From Amycolatopsis sacchari (GTDB lineage: Bacteria > Actinomycetota > Actinomycetes > Mycobacteriales > Pseudonocardiaceae), in assembly GCF_900114035.1 (NCBI RefSeq), contig NZ_FORP01000028.1:1-64000 (forward strand): a stretch of 64,000 bases of DNA. The letters run 5' to 3'. The notes under the pieces are model-generated. The model searched no databases. It was given only the letters and a program-made list of their open reading frames with translations, and was not told the DNA's origin. This document shows positions 32,832 through 41,041 of this stretch, piece after piece. The position numbers were made by a program, and so were the translations under genes. The number at the start of each line of letters is the position of its first letter. The stretch's first letter is position 1.

Positions 32832-34044
32832 GCTCGCGGCGGTCCCACAGGCTCAGCATCGGCGTCGCCATCACGGTGGTCACGATCGCCACCAGCACGA
32901 GCACGCTGAACAGCTCACGCGTGACGATCCCCGCCGCCAGCCCGACGTTGATCGCGATGAGCTGCATCAGACCACGGGCGTTCATCAGCGTGCCGACCCG
33001 CAGCGCGATCGCGTTCGGCTCCCCCGCGACGCGCGCGGCCGCCCAGCAGGCGCCGAACTTGCCCGCGATCGCGACCACGATCGCCGCCACCGCGAACACG
33101 AGCACGGACGGCTGGACCAGCAGGCCGAAGTCGGTGTTGAGGCCCGAGTACGTGAAGAACAACGGCAGGAACACGGTGGCGACGGGCGTGAGCTTGTCGA
33201 CGGCCCGGTCCACGGCCTCCGACCGCGGGAACACCACGCCGAGGCTGAACGCCCCGAACACCGCGTACAGCCCGATCTTGTCGGTGTACCAGGCGGCGAG
33301 GAACAACACGACGACGACCGCGAGCAGCAGGTGCTCGGGCGCGAGCCTGCCGGTCACCGGCACGACGCGTCCCCGCACCCTCGCCACGACGGCCAACAGC
33401 GCCAGCAGCACGAACGTGCCGCCCACGGCGAGCGAAACCGGGCCCGCGCTGCCCGCGGCGATGCTCAGCACGGCGGCCAGGAGGAGCCACGCGACCGCGT
33501 CGTCGAGCGCGCCGCACGCCAGCGCGATCGAGCCGAAGCGGGTGCCGGTGAGCCCGCGTTCGAGGATGATCCGTGCCAGCATGGGAAAAGCCGTGATCGC
33601 GAGCGTCACGCCGACGAACGCGATCGACACGAACAGCGGCACCCCGGGCGGGAAGATGTTCACCCTGCCGACGGCCAGCCACGTCAGCAGCCCGCCCAGG
33701 ACCAGCGGCGCGACCATCCCCGCCGTGGAGATCAGGCTCGCCGGTCCCGCGACGCGGCGCACCTGCTCGGTGCGGAACTCGTAGCCCGACTTGAACATGA
33801 ACACGACGAGCCCGATCTGGCCGACGACGTACAGCACGGGCCGGAGTTGTTGCGGGAACACGAAGTTCTCGACCCCGGGTGCCAGCAGGCCCAGCACGGA
33901 CGGGCCGAGCACGACCCCGGCGACCATCTCGCCCACCACCGGTGGCTGGCCCGCGGCCCGCAGCACCCAGCCGACGAGCCGGCACACGAGGAGGATCACG
34001 ATCAGCGCGAGGAAGAACGTGGGGGCGAGTTCGGTGGCGGACAT
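32794..34044 (-). CDS. Cation:proton antiporter (CPA2 type)
   Basis: This 416-residue transporter has about 12 membrane spans. Family landmarks are VGEMVAGVVLGPSVLGLLAP, LVVFMFKSGYEF, and the core ALACGALDDAVAWLLLAAVL, whose Asp-Asp pair binds the ion. No C-terminal TrkA-N domain follows. It is the last gene of the minus-strand run 37991-32794 and follows the P450 gene by 10 bp, so it is likely co-expressed. Antiporters of this kind occur in several actinomycete natural-product clusters, where they are thought to serve export or pH balance; here that is inference. Confidence 0.85.
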   Translation of the reverse strand: MSATELAPTFFLALIVILLVCRLVGWVLRAAGQPPVVGEMVAGVVLGPSVLGLLAPGVENFVFPQQLRPVLYVVGQIGLVVFMFKSGYEFRTEQVRRVAGPASLISTAGMVAPLVLGGLLTWLAVGRVNIFPPGVPLFVSIAFVGVTLAITAFPMLARIILERGLTGTRFGSIALACGALDDAVAWLLLAAVLSIAAGSAGPVSLAVGGTFVLLALLAVVARVRGRVVPVTGRLAPEHLLLAVVVVLFLAAWYTDKIGLYAVFGAFSLGVVFPRSEAVDRAVDKLTPVATVFLPLFFTYSGLNTDFGLLVQPSVLVFAVAAIVVAIAGKFGACWAAARVAGEPNAIALRVGTLMNARGLMQLIAINVGLAAGIVTRELFSVLVLVAIVTTVMATPMLSLWDRRELRRAPAALARQS

Positions 34045-34054
34045 GGTTTTCCCC

Positions 34055-35356
34055 TCAGTGCACCGGACATCTGGACGGGGCTGGGTCTGCGAAGTAGCGG
34101 CCGGCGAGCCGCCGGTGCCGCGCGTCGAGCACCATGAAGGTGCCGAGGCCGAGCTGCAGGAAGCTGCGACCCACGTCCTCCCACCGGTCCCGCACGCGCA
34201 GGAAGGTCCGGATCGCCCGCAGCCGCGCCGGGGAAACGCTTTCTCCGCGTGGGACCAGCAGGCACGGGCCGCGGCTGGGCAGTGAGCGGGTGTGGGTGAC
34301 GGTGGAGTCGAGGGTGAAGCGCCGCAACACTTCCCGCACCGCAGCACGCATCGCGAGCGGAGCCAGCCGCCACGCGGGGCACGGGCGGTTGGCGGCGATG
34401 CCGTACGGGATGTGGTGGGCTTCCTTGGCGGAAAGCGCTTCCCACCGGTCCGGGTCGAACCGCCCGGGATCTTCGTAACCGGTGGCGTGGTAGGCGGGAT
34501 AACTGAAGCACAGCACCGACCCCGCGGGGAGCGTCGTGTCCTCGTCGAGGGTGATCTCGTCCTTGGTGATCCGGTGCGCGATGCCGAACAGCGGGTACAG
34601 CCGCATGGTCTCGTCGAGCACGTGCCCCAGGTAACGATCGTCCGCAGTGGACGCTCGCTCCTGTATTTCCCGGTGCTGGGCAAGGGCGAGCAGCACGTGT
34701 GCCATGCCCTCGGACAGTTGCACGACGGCGGTGTTGAAGAAGGTGCCCTGCAGGTAGTGCACCTGTTCCCGCGGGCTGAGTGACGCGGGCAGCTCGTGCG
34801 GCACATCCCCCAGCCGTCGTGCCAGGTACCGAGTCAGGCGCTCGCGACGCTTCATGTGCCGCAGGCCGGTGCACTTCAGGGCCGTCACGACGTCGTTCGC
34901 GTGCCCCACGATCAGCTCGCGCGCCTCGCGCGGGCAGGGCTCGCCGAACACCAGCTCGTAGCAGAACTCCGCCCACACCGGCATCATCAGGTCGCGCAGC
35001 CGCACGAGCCCGCCGGGGAAGCCGTCCAGCACCGCGGCCGTGCACCGCGTGACCGCCTCCGTGATCCGGTCGCTCGGGCCGGACAGGATGCGCAGGGTCG
35101 TCCTGGCCACCTCGTCGTAGCGCGGCCCGTCCTCCAGGTGTTCCTGGTGCACCTCGGGGCCCGGGGAAAGCCAGTACCAGAACAGGTCCGACAACCCGGC
35201 GCCCTCGCTGCGGCCGCGGGCCGCCGGGTGGGAGTAGATCTCCCGGAACCGTTCGGGCCCGAACCGCTCGTTGGGGAAGGTGATCGCGTTGTCCCCGTTG
35301 ACGAGTTCGAAAACCTTGCCACGCAGGGAAACCACGCGTTCGGCGAGCGTCACCAC
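34055..35356 (-). CDS. Atypical cytochrome P450
   Basis: This 433-residue P450-fold protein carries the K-helix motif in LDETMRLYPLFGIAHRI and a meander FDPDRW. The heme loop reads IPYGIAANRPCPAWRLA: the Cys ligand and the Arg two before it are kept, but the usual Phe seven before Cys and Gly four before Cys are Gly and Ala. The I-helix reads GTFFNTAVVQLSEG, without the acid-Thr pair used for oxygen activation. A 65-residue C-terminal extension follows. Such changes are seen in P450s that do rearrangements or peroxide-type chemistry. Its start overlaps the FMN oxidase gene by 7 bp. Confidence 0.8.
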   Translation of the reverse strand: MVTLAERVVSLRGKVFELVNGDNAITFPNERFGPERFREIYSHPAARGRSEGAGLSDLFWYWLSPGPEVHQEHLEDGPRYDEVARTTLRILSGPSDRITEAVTRCTAAVLDGFPGGLVRLRDLMMPVWAEFCYELVFGEPCPREARELIVGHANDVVTALKCTGLRHMKRRERLTRYLARRLGDVPHELPASLSPREQVHYLQGTFFNTAVVQLSEGMAHVLLALAQHREIQERASTADDRYLGHVLDETMRLYPLFGIAHRITKDEITLDEDTTLPAGSVLCFSYPAYHATGYEDPGRFDPDRWEALSAKEAHHIPYGIAANRPCPAWRLAPLAMRAAVREVLRRFTLDSTVTHTRSLPSRGPCLLVPRGESVSPARLRAIRTFLRVRDRWEDVGRSFLQLGLGTFMVLDARHRRLAGRYFADPAPSRCPVH

Positions 35357-36420
35357 TTGCCCCCTTCCGGTCCGCGCACGGTGACCAGATCACGCGTCAG
35401 GTCCGCGAGCCGGCGTCCGCCGCACAACGCCAGCGCGTCGTCGAACTCCTCCCGCAGCAGCTCCAGCACCTGCCGCACCCCGGACTCCCCCGCCGCGGCC
35501 AGCCCCCACAACACGGGTCTCCCGATGCCCACCGCGGTCGCGCCGAGCGCGAGCGCGATCGCGACGTCGGTGCCCCGCCGGACGCCGCCGTCGAGCAACA
35601 CGGGCACCCGCCCGCCGACGACTTCGACGATCCGGGGCAGCACGTCGACCGGCGCGGGTGCGGCGTCGAGCTGGCGGCCGCCGTGGTTGGACACGAGGAT
35701 CCCGTCCATCCCGTGCTCGACGGCGAGGTGCGCGTCCTCGGGGTGCAGCACGCCCTTGAGCAGCACCGGCAACGACGTCGACTCCCGCAGCCGGTCGAGG
35801 TCCGCCCACGACAGGGCCGGCGACATCTCGATGTTCCGCGGACCGCCGGGCAGGTCACGCATGTTCTCCGCGAACAGCCCGTCGGGCAGGTCGGTGAACC
35901 CGTGCCGCCGGTCGCGTTCGTGCCGCCCGAACACGGGCGAGTCGACCGTGACGACCAGCGCCGAGCAGCCCGCGTCCGCCGCCCGGCGCACGAGGAGGTC
36001 GGTCACCTCGCGGTCGGTCTGCAGGTAGAGCTGGAACCACAGCGTCGCGCCGGGATCGACCTCGCGGGCCGCGGCGGCCATGTCCCCGATCGCCACCGTG
36101 GCGGCCATGCTCGCGATCAACACAGTGCCCGCCGCGGCGACCGCGCGTGCCGTCGCCAGCTCGCCGTCCGGGTGGGCAAGCCGGTGAAATGCCGTAGGAG
36201 ACACGAAAACCGGCATCGACGCCTCGGCGCCCGGCAGCCGCACCGCGAGGTCCCGCGTCGCACTGCCCGGCAGGATCCGCGGCAGCAGCGCCAGGCGCCG
36301 GAACGACCGCTCGTTGTCGGCGAGCGCGACCTCGTCGCCCGCGCCACCCGCGAAGTAGTCGTAGTGCTCGGGCGCGAGGCGTTGCCGTGCCACGTCGTGC
36401 AGCTCGGCGAGGCTCGTCAC
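35350..36420 (-). CDS. FMN-dependent alpha-hydroxy-acid oxidase
   Basis: This 356-residue TIM-barrel flavoprotein belongs to the lactate/mandelate/glycolate oxidase family, which oxidises 2-hydroxy acids to 2-keto acids. Visible: HYDYFAGGAGDEVALADNE, LWFQLYLQTDREV, VLLKGVLHPEDAHLAVEHG (FMN Lys) and ILVSNHGGRQLDAAPAPVDV with the catalytic His and Arg, then VLLDGGVRRGTDVAIALALG. The GTG at 36420 overlaps the stop of the FAD oxidoreductase gene (GTGA). Its presence with the P450 and adenylating enzyme recalls 4-hydroxymandelate oxidase in arylglycine pathways, but those partners are absent here. Confidence 0.88.
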   Translation of the reverse strand: MTSLAELHDVARQRLAPEHYDYFAGGAGDEVALADNERSFRRLALLPRILPGSATRDLAVRLPGAEASMPVFVSPTAFHRLAHPDGELATARAVAAAGTVLIASMAATVAIGDMAAAAREVDPGATLWFQLYLQTDREVTDLLVRRAADAGCSALVVTVDSPVFGRHERDRRHGFTDLPDGLFAENMRDLPGGPRNIEMSPALSWADLDRLRESTSLPVLLKGVLHPEDAHLAVEHGMDGILVSNHGGRQLDAAPAPVDVLPRIVEVVGGRVPVLLDGGVRRGTDVAIALALGATAVGIGRPVLWGLAAAGESGVRQVLELLREEFDDALALCGGRRLADLTRDLVTVRGPEGGKW

Positions 36421-37991
36421 GCCAGGCTCACCGGCTGCTGGGCACGCAGGTACTCCCGCAGCGGAGCGCGGTGCACCCGCTCGCTGTCCCACTCGTTTTC
36501 GAGGTTCTCGGTGACGTGGTGCTCGTCGAGCAGCTGCCCCGCCCGGTACCGGCGGACCACCGGGTGCAGGTACCGCCCGTCGAGACCGCTGGTGTCCTCC
36601 TGCGACACGCGGCCCGCGGAGACGTCGAACGGGTTGACCTTGTCGTGGTCGGCGCCGTATTCGAGGGTGACCGTGAGGTAGGTGTCGACGTCGCCGAATT
36701 CGCCGCGTGTGACGGCGTCGTGCAGGTAGTCGACCGGCATCTCCTCGGCGTAGCGCACGGAGCCATCGGCGGCGAAGAACACGGCGTCACCGAGGAAACC
36801 GAACATCTGCCACAGCGCCGAGGTGCGGTTGACGCGTTCGATGATCGCGCCGGTGACCGCTTCCGGCGTGCCGTCCAGCTCGCGGGCGGGCCACGGCACG
36901 CCGTGGTGGCGGTGTTCGAGGATCCGGTGCAGCGCCCGCACCGCGTACCGGAAGCCGTGGATGAACCCGCTGGTGGACTTCTTGAAGTCGCGGACCTGCG
37001 TGATCGTCCCGGCGAAGTAGAGGCTGGGCACGTTCACCGACTCCCACGCCGCGGTCTGCGCCGGGAACCGGTCCTTGATCGCCAGCTCCGGGCGGCACTC
37101 CGGGGCGAAGATCGAGGCGTCGAACCGGAAGCCGGTGGCGAGGATGACGCGGTCGTAGCGGATTTCCTTGATCACCTCGTTCACCCGCTCGAACGCGACC
37201 CGCACGAGGTAGCCGTCGCCGTCGCGCCGGATGCTCAGCACCCGCCCGTCCAGCAGCGCGTTCTGTGACTTGAGCTGGTAGGTGTCGAGGAAGTTGTTGT
37301 TGACCGCCCGCAGGTGGCCGACGAAGTGCGTCTGCCACGCCAGGCGCAGCGAGCCGGACCCGGCGACGTGGATGACGGCCGCCGTCTCGATCAGGTTGTC
37401 GGCGGTCTCGAACGCGGAGTTGCCACGCCCGATGATCAGCACCTTCTGGTTCGTGTACCCGGCGGGATCGACCGGCATGTCGACGTACCGCTCGGCCAGT
37501 TCCGCGCCCTCGATGTCCGGGATGTACGGCTTGGTCACCCCGGTCGCGACGATCACCCGTTTCGCCCGGTAAGTGCCGCCGTCCTGGTCCGTGGCCACGA
37601 AGTCGTCCGGCTTGGTGATCTCGACGATGCGGGTGCCGAAGCGGATCACGAGGCCGTGCCGGACGGCGAAGTCGCCGAGGTAACGCACCATGTCCTCGGC
37701 CGGCGGGAAGTACCGCGGCGTGTACCGGGTGAACAGCGGATCGTTTTCCTCGGTGAGGAGGGAATTCCAGTCGACCCGCAGGTTCAGCTCCGGATCGGTC
37801 CACCCGGTGTGCACCTTGTTGCTGGAGATCAGCTGGCGGTGCCGCGGAAAAGCGGTGAAGAAAGTTCCGGGCGATTCGCCCGATTCCACGATGAGGTACC
37901 GGTGGCCCGAACGGCCGAGGAAATAGCCCATCTGGAGGCCCGCGGGACCGGCCCCGATCACGAGGTAGTCGAGAGTTTCCTCTGCAGACAA
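36417..37991 (-). CDS. FAD-dependent oxidoreductase (FOXRED2/FMO-like)
   Basis: This 524-residue flavoprotein has an N-terminal FAD site YLVIGAGPAGLQMGYFLGRS and a second dinucleotide site VLIIGRGNSAFETADNLIE, separated by RVIVATGVTKPYIPDIEG and followed by RVILATGFRFDASIF. The FMO fingerprint FxGxxxHxxxW is not present, and the 150-residue C-terminal region is unlike classical FMOs; the best match is the FOXRED2-like group. It may be an N- or C-hydroxylase. The ATG is preceded by GGAGG. It is the first gene of the run that continues through the hydroxy-acid oxidase, P450 and antiporter. Confidence 0.82.
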   Translation of the reverse strand: MSAEETLDYLVIGAGPAGLQMGYFLGRSGHRYLIVESGESPGTFFTAFPRHRQLISSNKVHTGWTDPELNLRVDWNSLLTEENDPLFTRYTPRYFPPAEDMVRYLGDFAVRHGLVIRFGTRIVEITKPDDFVATDQDGGTYRAKRVIVATGVTKPYIPDIEGAELAERYVDMPVDPAGYTNQKVLIIGRGNSAFETADNLIETAAVIHVAGSGSLRLAWQTHFVGHLRAVNNNFLDTYQLKSQNALLDGRVLSIRRDGDGYLVRVAFERVNEVIKEIRYDRVILATGFRFDASIFAPECRPELAIKDRFPAQTAAWESVNVPSLYFAGTITQVRDFKKSTSGFIHGFRYAVRALHRILEHRHHGVPWPARELDGTPEAVTGAIIERVNRTSALWQMFGFLGDAVFFAADGSVRYAEEMPVDYLHDAVTRGEFGDVDTYLTVTLEYGADHDKVNPFDVSAGRVSQEDTSGLDGRYLHPVVRRYRAGQLLDEHHVTENLENEWDSERVHRAPLREYLRAQQPVSLA

Positions 37992-38048
37992 CGAAAATCT
38001 CCTCCCAGTGCGCGCAGCCCCAGCTAGTTGAAGCTTGAACCAATGATC

Positions 38049-38086
38049 ACGAATTGGGTACGTGATTCAGATCACAGTCAATTCGT
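38049..38086. promoter_or_regulatory. Inverted repeat in the divergent promoter of the biosynthesis-like cluster
   Basis: ACGAATT (38049-38055) and AATTCGT (38080-38086) are perfect 7-bp arms 24 bp apart. They lie in the 171-bp, comparatively AT-rich gap between the FAD oxidoreductase and the adenylating enzyme. A second near-palindrome, GTTGAAGCTTGAAC, is nearby. No regulator gene is adjacent. Confidence 0.4.
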
Positions 38087-38162
38087 CGTAGGCCGAACGG
38101 AGGTTCTTCACGCAAATCTGACGATTTAGTCCAGGGAGTGGATCTTCTGGTACAACGACGAC

Positions 38163-39632
38163 ATGACAGACGTGTTCCCGCGAACACTGCTCGACGCGCT
38201 CGCCGCCGATTCCGCCACCCCCGCCTTCGAGCACGGCGGCCGCACCGTTTCCCGCGGCGAGCTGCTGGACCTGGTTTCGCGGTACGCCGGCGGCCTCCTC
38301 GCCGCTGGTCTGGACCAGCCGGCGGAGGTCGCCGTGGCGACCGGCGTCACGCCAGAGGGCTTCGCGGTCCAGACCGCCGCACACGCGCTCGGGCACTGCG
38401 TGGTCGCCGTCAAACCCGGGCTCACCGTGGCGGAAGCGGCGCACGTCGTGGGCGGCGCCGACGTGGTCGTGACGGACGCGACCACCCAGCCCGAGGTCCT
38501 GGCCGCGGCACGCAAGGTGCTGCCGCTGGGCACCCTGGCCGCCGAACCGGTCCCGCTCGCGCCCCGCGGGCGCCCGGACGACCTCGCCACAGTGGTCTAT
38601 ACCAGCGGCAGCACGGGACTGCCCAAGGGCGTGGAGTTCACCTACGCCGCGATGACCGCGCGCTGGGCCTGGCGGACCGACGGCTGGACGGACGACACGC
38701 GGCGGCTCGCCGGGCGGTACCGGCGGTTCCTGCTGTTCGGCACGCTCGCCAGCGCGGTCATGCAGGAGCACCTCGGGTTGTGCCTGCTCGGCGGCGGCAC
38801 CGCGGTGATCCCGGACGCCGTGCCGATCTTCCCGCAGGTGCTCGAACAGCTGCGGATCACCGCGGTGCTGCTGACCGTGCCGCGGCTGAACTCGATCCTG
38901 GAGGTGCTGCGGGAGCGGGAGGCCGACCTCAGCTCGCTGCGCTCGGTGCTCGTCGCCGGCTCACCGCTGCCACCGCACCAGCTGGTCGCGGCGTACGACC
39001 TCATCGGCGATGCGGTGCACCACGGCTACGGGCAGACCGAGACGGGCATGCTGTGCCTGCTGACGGCGGAGGAGGCCGCCGCGTACCCGGAAGCGGTGGC
39101 GTCCGTGGGACGGCCGTGGACCGGGGTGGAGCTGGAAATCCGCGACGAGGACGGGAAACCCGTGCCTGCCGGGGAAACCGGGGAGATCTGGGTCCGCACC
39201 GCGAACGCGTGCCGCGGGTACCGCGGGGAGGACGCGGGCGAGGTCCTGCGTGACGGCTGGGTGCGCACGCGGGATCTCGGCAGGCTCGACGAACGCGGCT
39301 ACGTGTACCTGACGGGCCGGGCGCGGGACGTGATCATCATCAACGCGATCCTGCACTACGCGGGCCCGATCGAAAGCGCGCTCGCCGCACATCCCGACGT
39401 GGACGAGGCGTACGTGGTCGGCGCCCCGGACGAGCGCACGGGCGAGGCGGCGCACGCGTTCGTCGTCGCCGCGCCGGGGCGTGAGCCGGACCTGGAAGCG
39501 CTTCGCCTTGCGGTGCGGGAAGAACTCGGCGAGAGCGCGGTGCCCGCGACCATCACCGTCGTGGACTCCGTGCCGGTCGCCCCGAGCGGGAAACCGGACA
39601 AGGCCGCGCTGCTCGCCACGCTGCGGACGTGA
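38163..39632 (+). CDS. Adenylate-forming enzyme (acyl-CoA ligase/AMP-binding)
   Basis: This 489-residue class I adenylating enzyme has an ATP loop TVVYTSGSTGLPKGVEFTYA, the adenine motif HHGYGQTETGML, the hinge RTRDLGRLDERGYVYLTGRA, and PVAPSGKPDKAALLATLR with the catalytic Lys. Compared with CoA ligases the acyl pocket region is short, as in aryl or small-acid activating enzymes. It is divergent from the FAD oxidoreductase run and is the probable entry enzyme of the cluster, activating a carboxylic acid for CoA or another acceptor. TACAAC stands 6 nt before the ATG, again hinting at a leaderless mRNA. Confidence 0.85.
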   Translation: MTDVFPRTLLDALAADSATPAFEHGGRTVSRGELLDLVSRYAGGLLAAGLDQPAEVAVATGVTPEGFAVQTAAHALGHCVVAVKPGLTVAEAAHVVGGADVVVTDATTQPEVLAAARKVLPLGTLAAEPVPLAPRGRPDDLATVVYTSGSTGLPKGVEFTYAAMTARWAWRTDGWTDDTRRLAGRYRRFLLFGTLASAVMQEHLGLCLLGGGTAVIPDAVPIFPQVLEQLRITAVLLTVPRLNSILEVLREREADLSSLRSVLVAGSPLPPHQLVAAYDLIGDAVHHGYGQTETGMLCLLTAEEAAAYPEAVASVGRPWTGVELEIRDEDGKPVPAGETGEIWVRTANACRGYRGEDAGEVLRDGWVRTRDLGRLDERGYVYLTGRARDVIIINAILHYAGPIESALAAHPDVDEAYVVGAPDERTGEAAHAFVVAAPGREPDLEALRLAVREELGESAVPATITVVDSVPVAPSGKPDKAALLATLRT

Positions 39633-39635
39633 AAA

Positions 39636-39659
39636 GAGCCCGGTGTCGCCACCGGGCTC
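39636..39659. terminator. Bidirectional hairpin terminator
   Basis: GAGCCCGGTG-tcgc-CACCGGGCTC is a perfect 10-bp stem 3 bp after the adenylating enzyme stop and 15 bp before the stop of the facing membrane gene. AAAA precedes it, giving a U run for the leftward transcript. Confidence 0.75.
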
Positions 39660-39674
39660 GGTCCACTTCGGACG

Positions 39675-40052
39675 TCAGGCGATCGCCTGCTCCGGGGTGC
39701 GCACCTCGAGCTGGTGCACCACCCGCTCGGTCGACAGCTCGTGCGCGGTCAGGTCCACCAGCGCGACCAGCACCACGGCCAGCGCGTCGGCGAACACGAG
39801 CGCCGGCGTGGTGAACACCAGCGCCGCGATCAGCGACCACAGGCCCACCAGCGCGAGCACCCCGTGCCCGATCCTGGCCGAGAGCCGGTGCGACAGGATC
39901 GCCCCGAGCGCCCCGATCACGGTCAGGCCCGTGAACACACCGAAACCGATCCAGCCGGCGACGGGCGCGGTGAACGCCACGGCGGTCACCGCGAGGAACG
40001 CACCAGCAAGGATCCCGAGCACATCAACGCCGAAACGCGCGTTCAGCGACAT
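39675..40052 (-). CDS. Four-span membrane protein (SPW-repeat-like)
   Basis: This 125-residue protein is nearly all membrane: four spans in two similar halves (LGILAGAFLAVTAVAFTAPV, GWIGFGVFTGLTVIGALGAI, ALVGLWSLIAALVFTTPALV, ALAVVLVALVDL), followed by a short cytoplasmic tail EVRTPEQAIA. The two-repeat layout with a Trp-Ser in the third span resembles SPW-repeat proteins, but the full motif is not conserved. GGAGG lies 8 nt before the ATG at 40052. Function unknown. Confidence 0.6.
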   Translation of the reverse strand: MSLNARFGVDVLGILAGAFLAVTAVAFTAPVAGWIGFGVFTGLTVIGALGAILSHRLSARIGHGVLALVGLWSLIAALVFTTPALVFADALAVVLVALVDLTAHELSTERVVHQLEVRTPEQAIA

Positions 40053-40226
40053 AGCCAACACCTCCGCGCCGCCACGGACGGCGGCAACTCCTCCAACGGG
40101 AAAGAGTCGGGCAGGTCGGACAGCGGCCTGGGCGGCTCGGCTTCCGCTTCCGGAAGCTGTCTTGGTCAACAGCGGACATCCGGCGGCTCTTCCCGGTGGG
40201 CGCTGTCTCGTGGATCACGCCCGGTT

Positions 40227-40255
40227 TTGACAAACCCGTTTGCCGAACGTGCAAT
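40227..40255 (+). promoter_or_regulatory. SigA-type promoter of the XRE/cupin gene, with CAAAC-cc-GTTTG operator
   Basis: TTGACA (40227-40232), a 17-bp spacer and TGCAAT (40250-40255) are followed by 6 nt and the ATG at 40262, a leaderless layout. The palindrome CAAAC-cc-GTTTG overlaps the end of the -35 and could be an autoregulatory site. Confidence 0.65.
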
Positions 40256-40261
40256 AGAAGC

Positions 40262-40837
40262 ATGGCGGAGGAGTTCGACGAGGTGCTGACGACCATCGGG
40301 CCGCGGCTGCGGGCGCTGCGAAAACAACGCGGCGCCACGCTGACCGCGCTGTCCGAGGCCACGGGGATCTCGGTCAGCACGCTCTCGCGCCTGGAATCCG
40401 GCAGCCGCAGGCCGAGCCTGGAGCTGCTGCTGCCGCTGGCGCGCGCCCACCGCGTCCCGCTCGACGAGCTCGTCGGCGCGCCGGAGACCGGGGATCCCCG
40501 CGTGCACGGCAAACCGGTGGTGGCACACGGGATGACGATCCTCCCGCTCAGCCACAACCCGGGCGGCGTGCAGGCGTTCAAGCACATCGTGCCGGCCGGC
40601 GCGCGGACGGACCCCGAACCGGCGACGCACGAGGGTTACGAGTGGCTGTACGTGCTCAGCGGCAAACTGCGGATCGTGCTGGGCAAGCAGGACACCGTGC
40701 TGCGCGCCGGGGAAGCCGCGGAGTTCGACACGCGCGTCCCGCACTGGTTCGGCAACGGCGACGCGCGGCCGGTGGAGTTCCTCAGCCTGTTCGGCCCCCA
40801 GGGCGAACGCATCCACATCCGCACGAAGCCCCGCTGA
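40262..40837 (+). CDS. XRE-family regulator with C-terminal cupin
   Basis: This 191-residue regulator has an N-terminal helix-turn-helix (GPRLRALRKQRGATLTALSE, TGISVSTLSRLESGSRRPSL) and a C-terminal cupin (HEGYEWLYVLSGKLRIVLGK, LRAGEAAEFDTRVPHWFGNG) that probably senses a small ligand. This two-domain form is common among actinobacterial regulators of amine, sugar or antibiotic genes. No clear target gene adjoins; the divergent gene is the small membrane protein. Its 3' end has been duplicated downstream. The ATG at 40262 fits the promoter spacing. Confidence 0.85.
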   Translation: MAEEFDEVLTTIGPRLRALRKQRGATLTALSEATGISVSTLSRLESGSRRPSLELLLPLARAHRVPLDELVGAPETGDPRVHGKPVVAHGMTILPLSHNPGGVQAFKHIVPAGARTDPEPATHEGYEWLYVLSGKLRIVLGKQDTVLRAGEAAEFDTRVPHWFGNGDARPVEFLSLFGPQGERIHIRTKPR

Positions 40838-40853
40838 GCGGTTTTCACGCAGC

Positions 40854-41041
40854 GCTCTCGCGGCGGCGGCGCGGGCGGATGAGATGCAGCCTCTTCGGTC
40901 CGCAGGGCGCGCACATCCAAGCGCACGAAAGCCGCTGAGCGGTTTTCAGGGCCCCACTCTCGCGCGGCGCGGGTGGAGCAGGACCGCGCGACACGTCGAG
41001 AAGCCGCCCGCACCCGCGGCCGGTGGAGTTCCTCAGCCTCG
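40854..41041 (+). pseudogene. Partial tandem duplications of the XRE/cupin gene tail
   Basis: Between 40854 and 41041 two degenerate copies of the preceding gene end are visible. The first (about 40884-40955) encodes SLFGPQGAHIQAHESR with a stop, matching SLFGPQGERIHIRTKPR of the parent, followed by the same GAGCGGTTTTCA. The second (about 41018-41035) repeats CGGTGGAGTTCCTCAGCCT, the codons for PVEFLSL. The copies sit between the parent gene and the facing redoxin gene and are probably not expressed. Confidence 0.65.

Noticed and set aside
35350-36420. Arylglycine (hydroxyphenylglycine) pathway based on the hydroxy-acid oxidase
   Set aside because: Hydroxymandelate synthase and the aminotransferase are missing, so the oxidase alone does not support that pathway.
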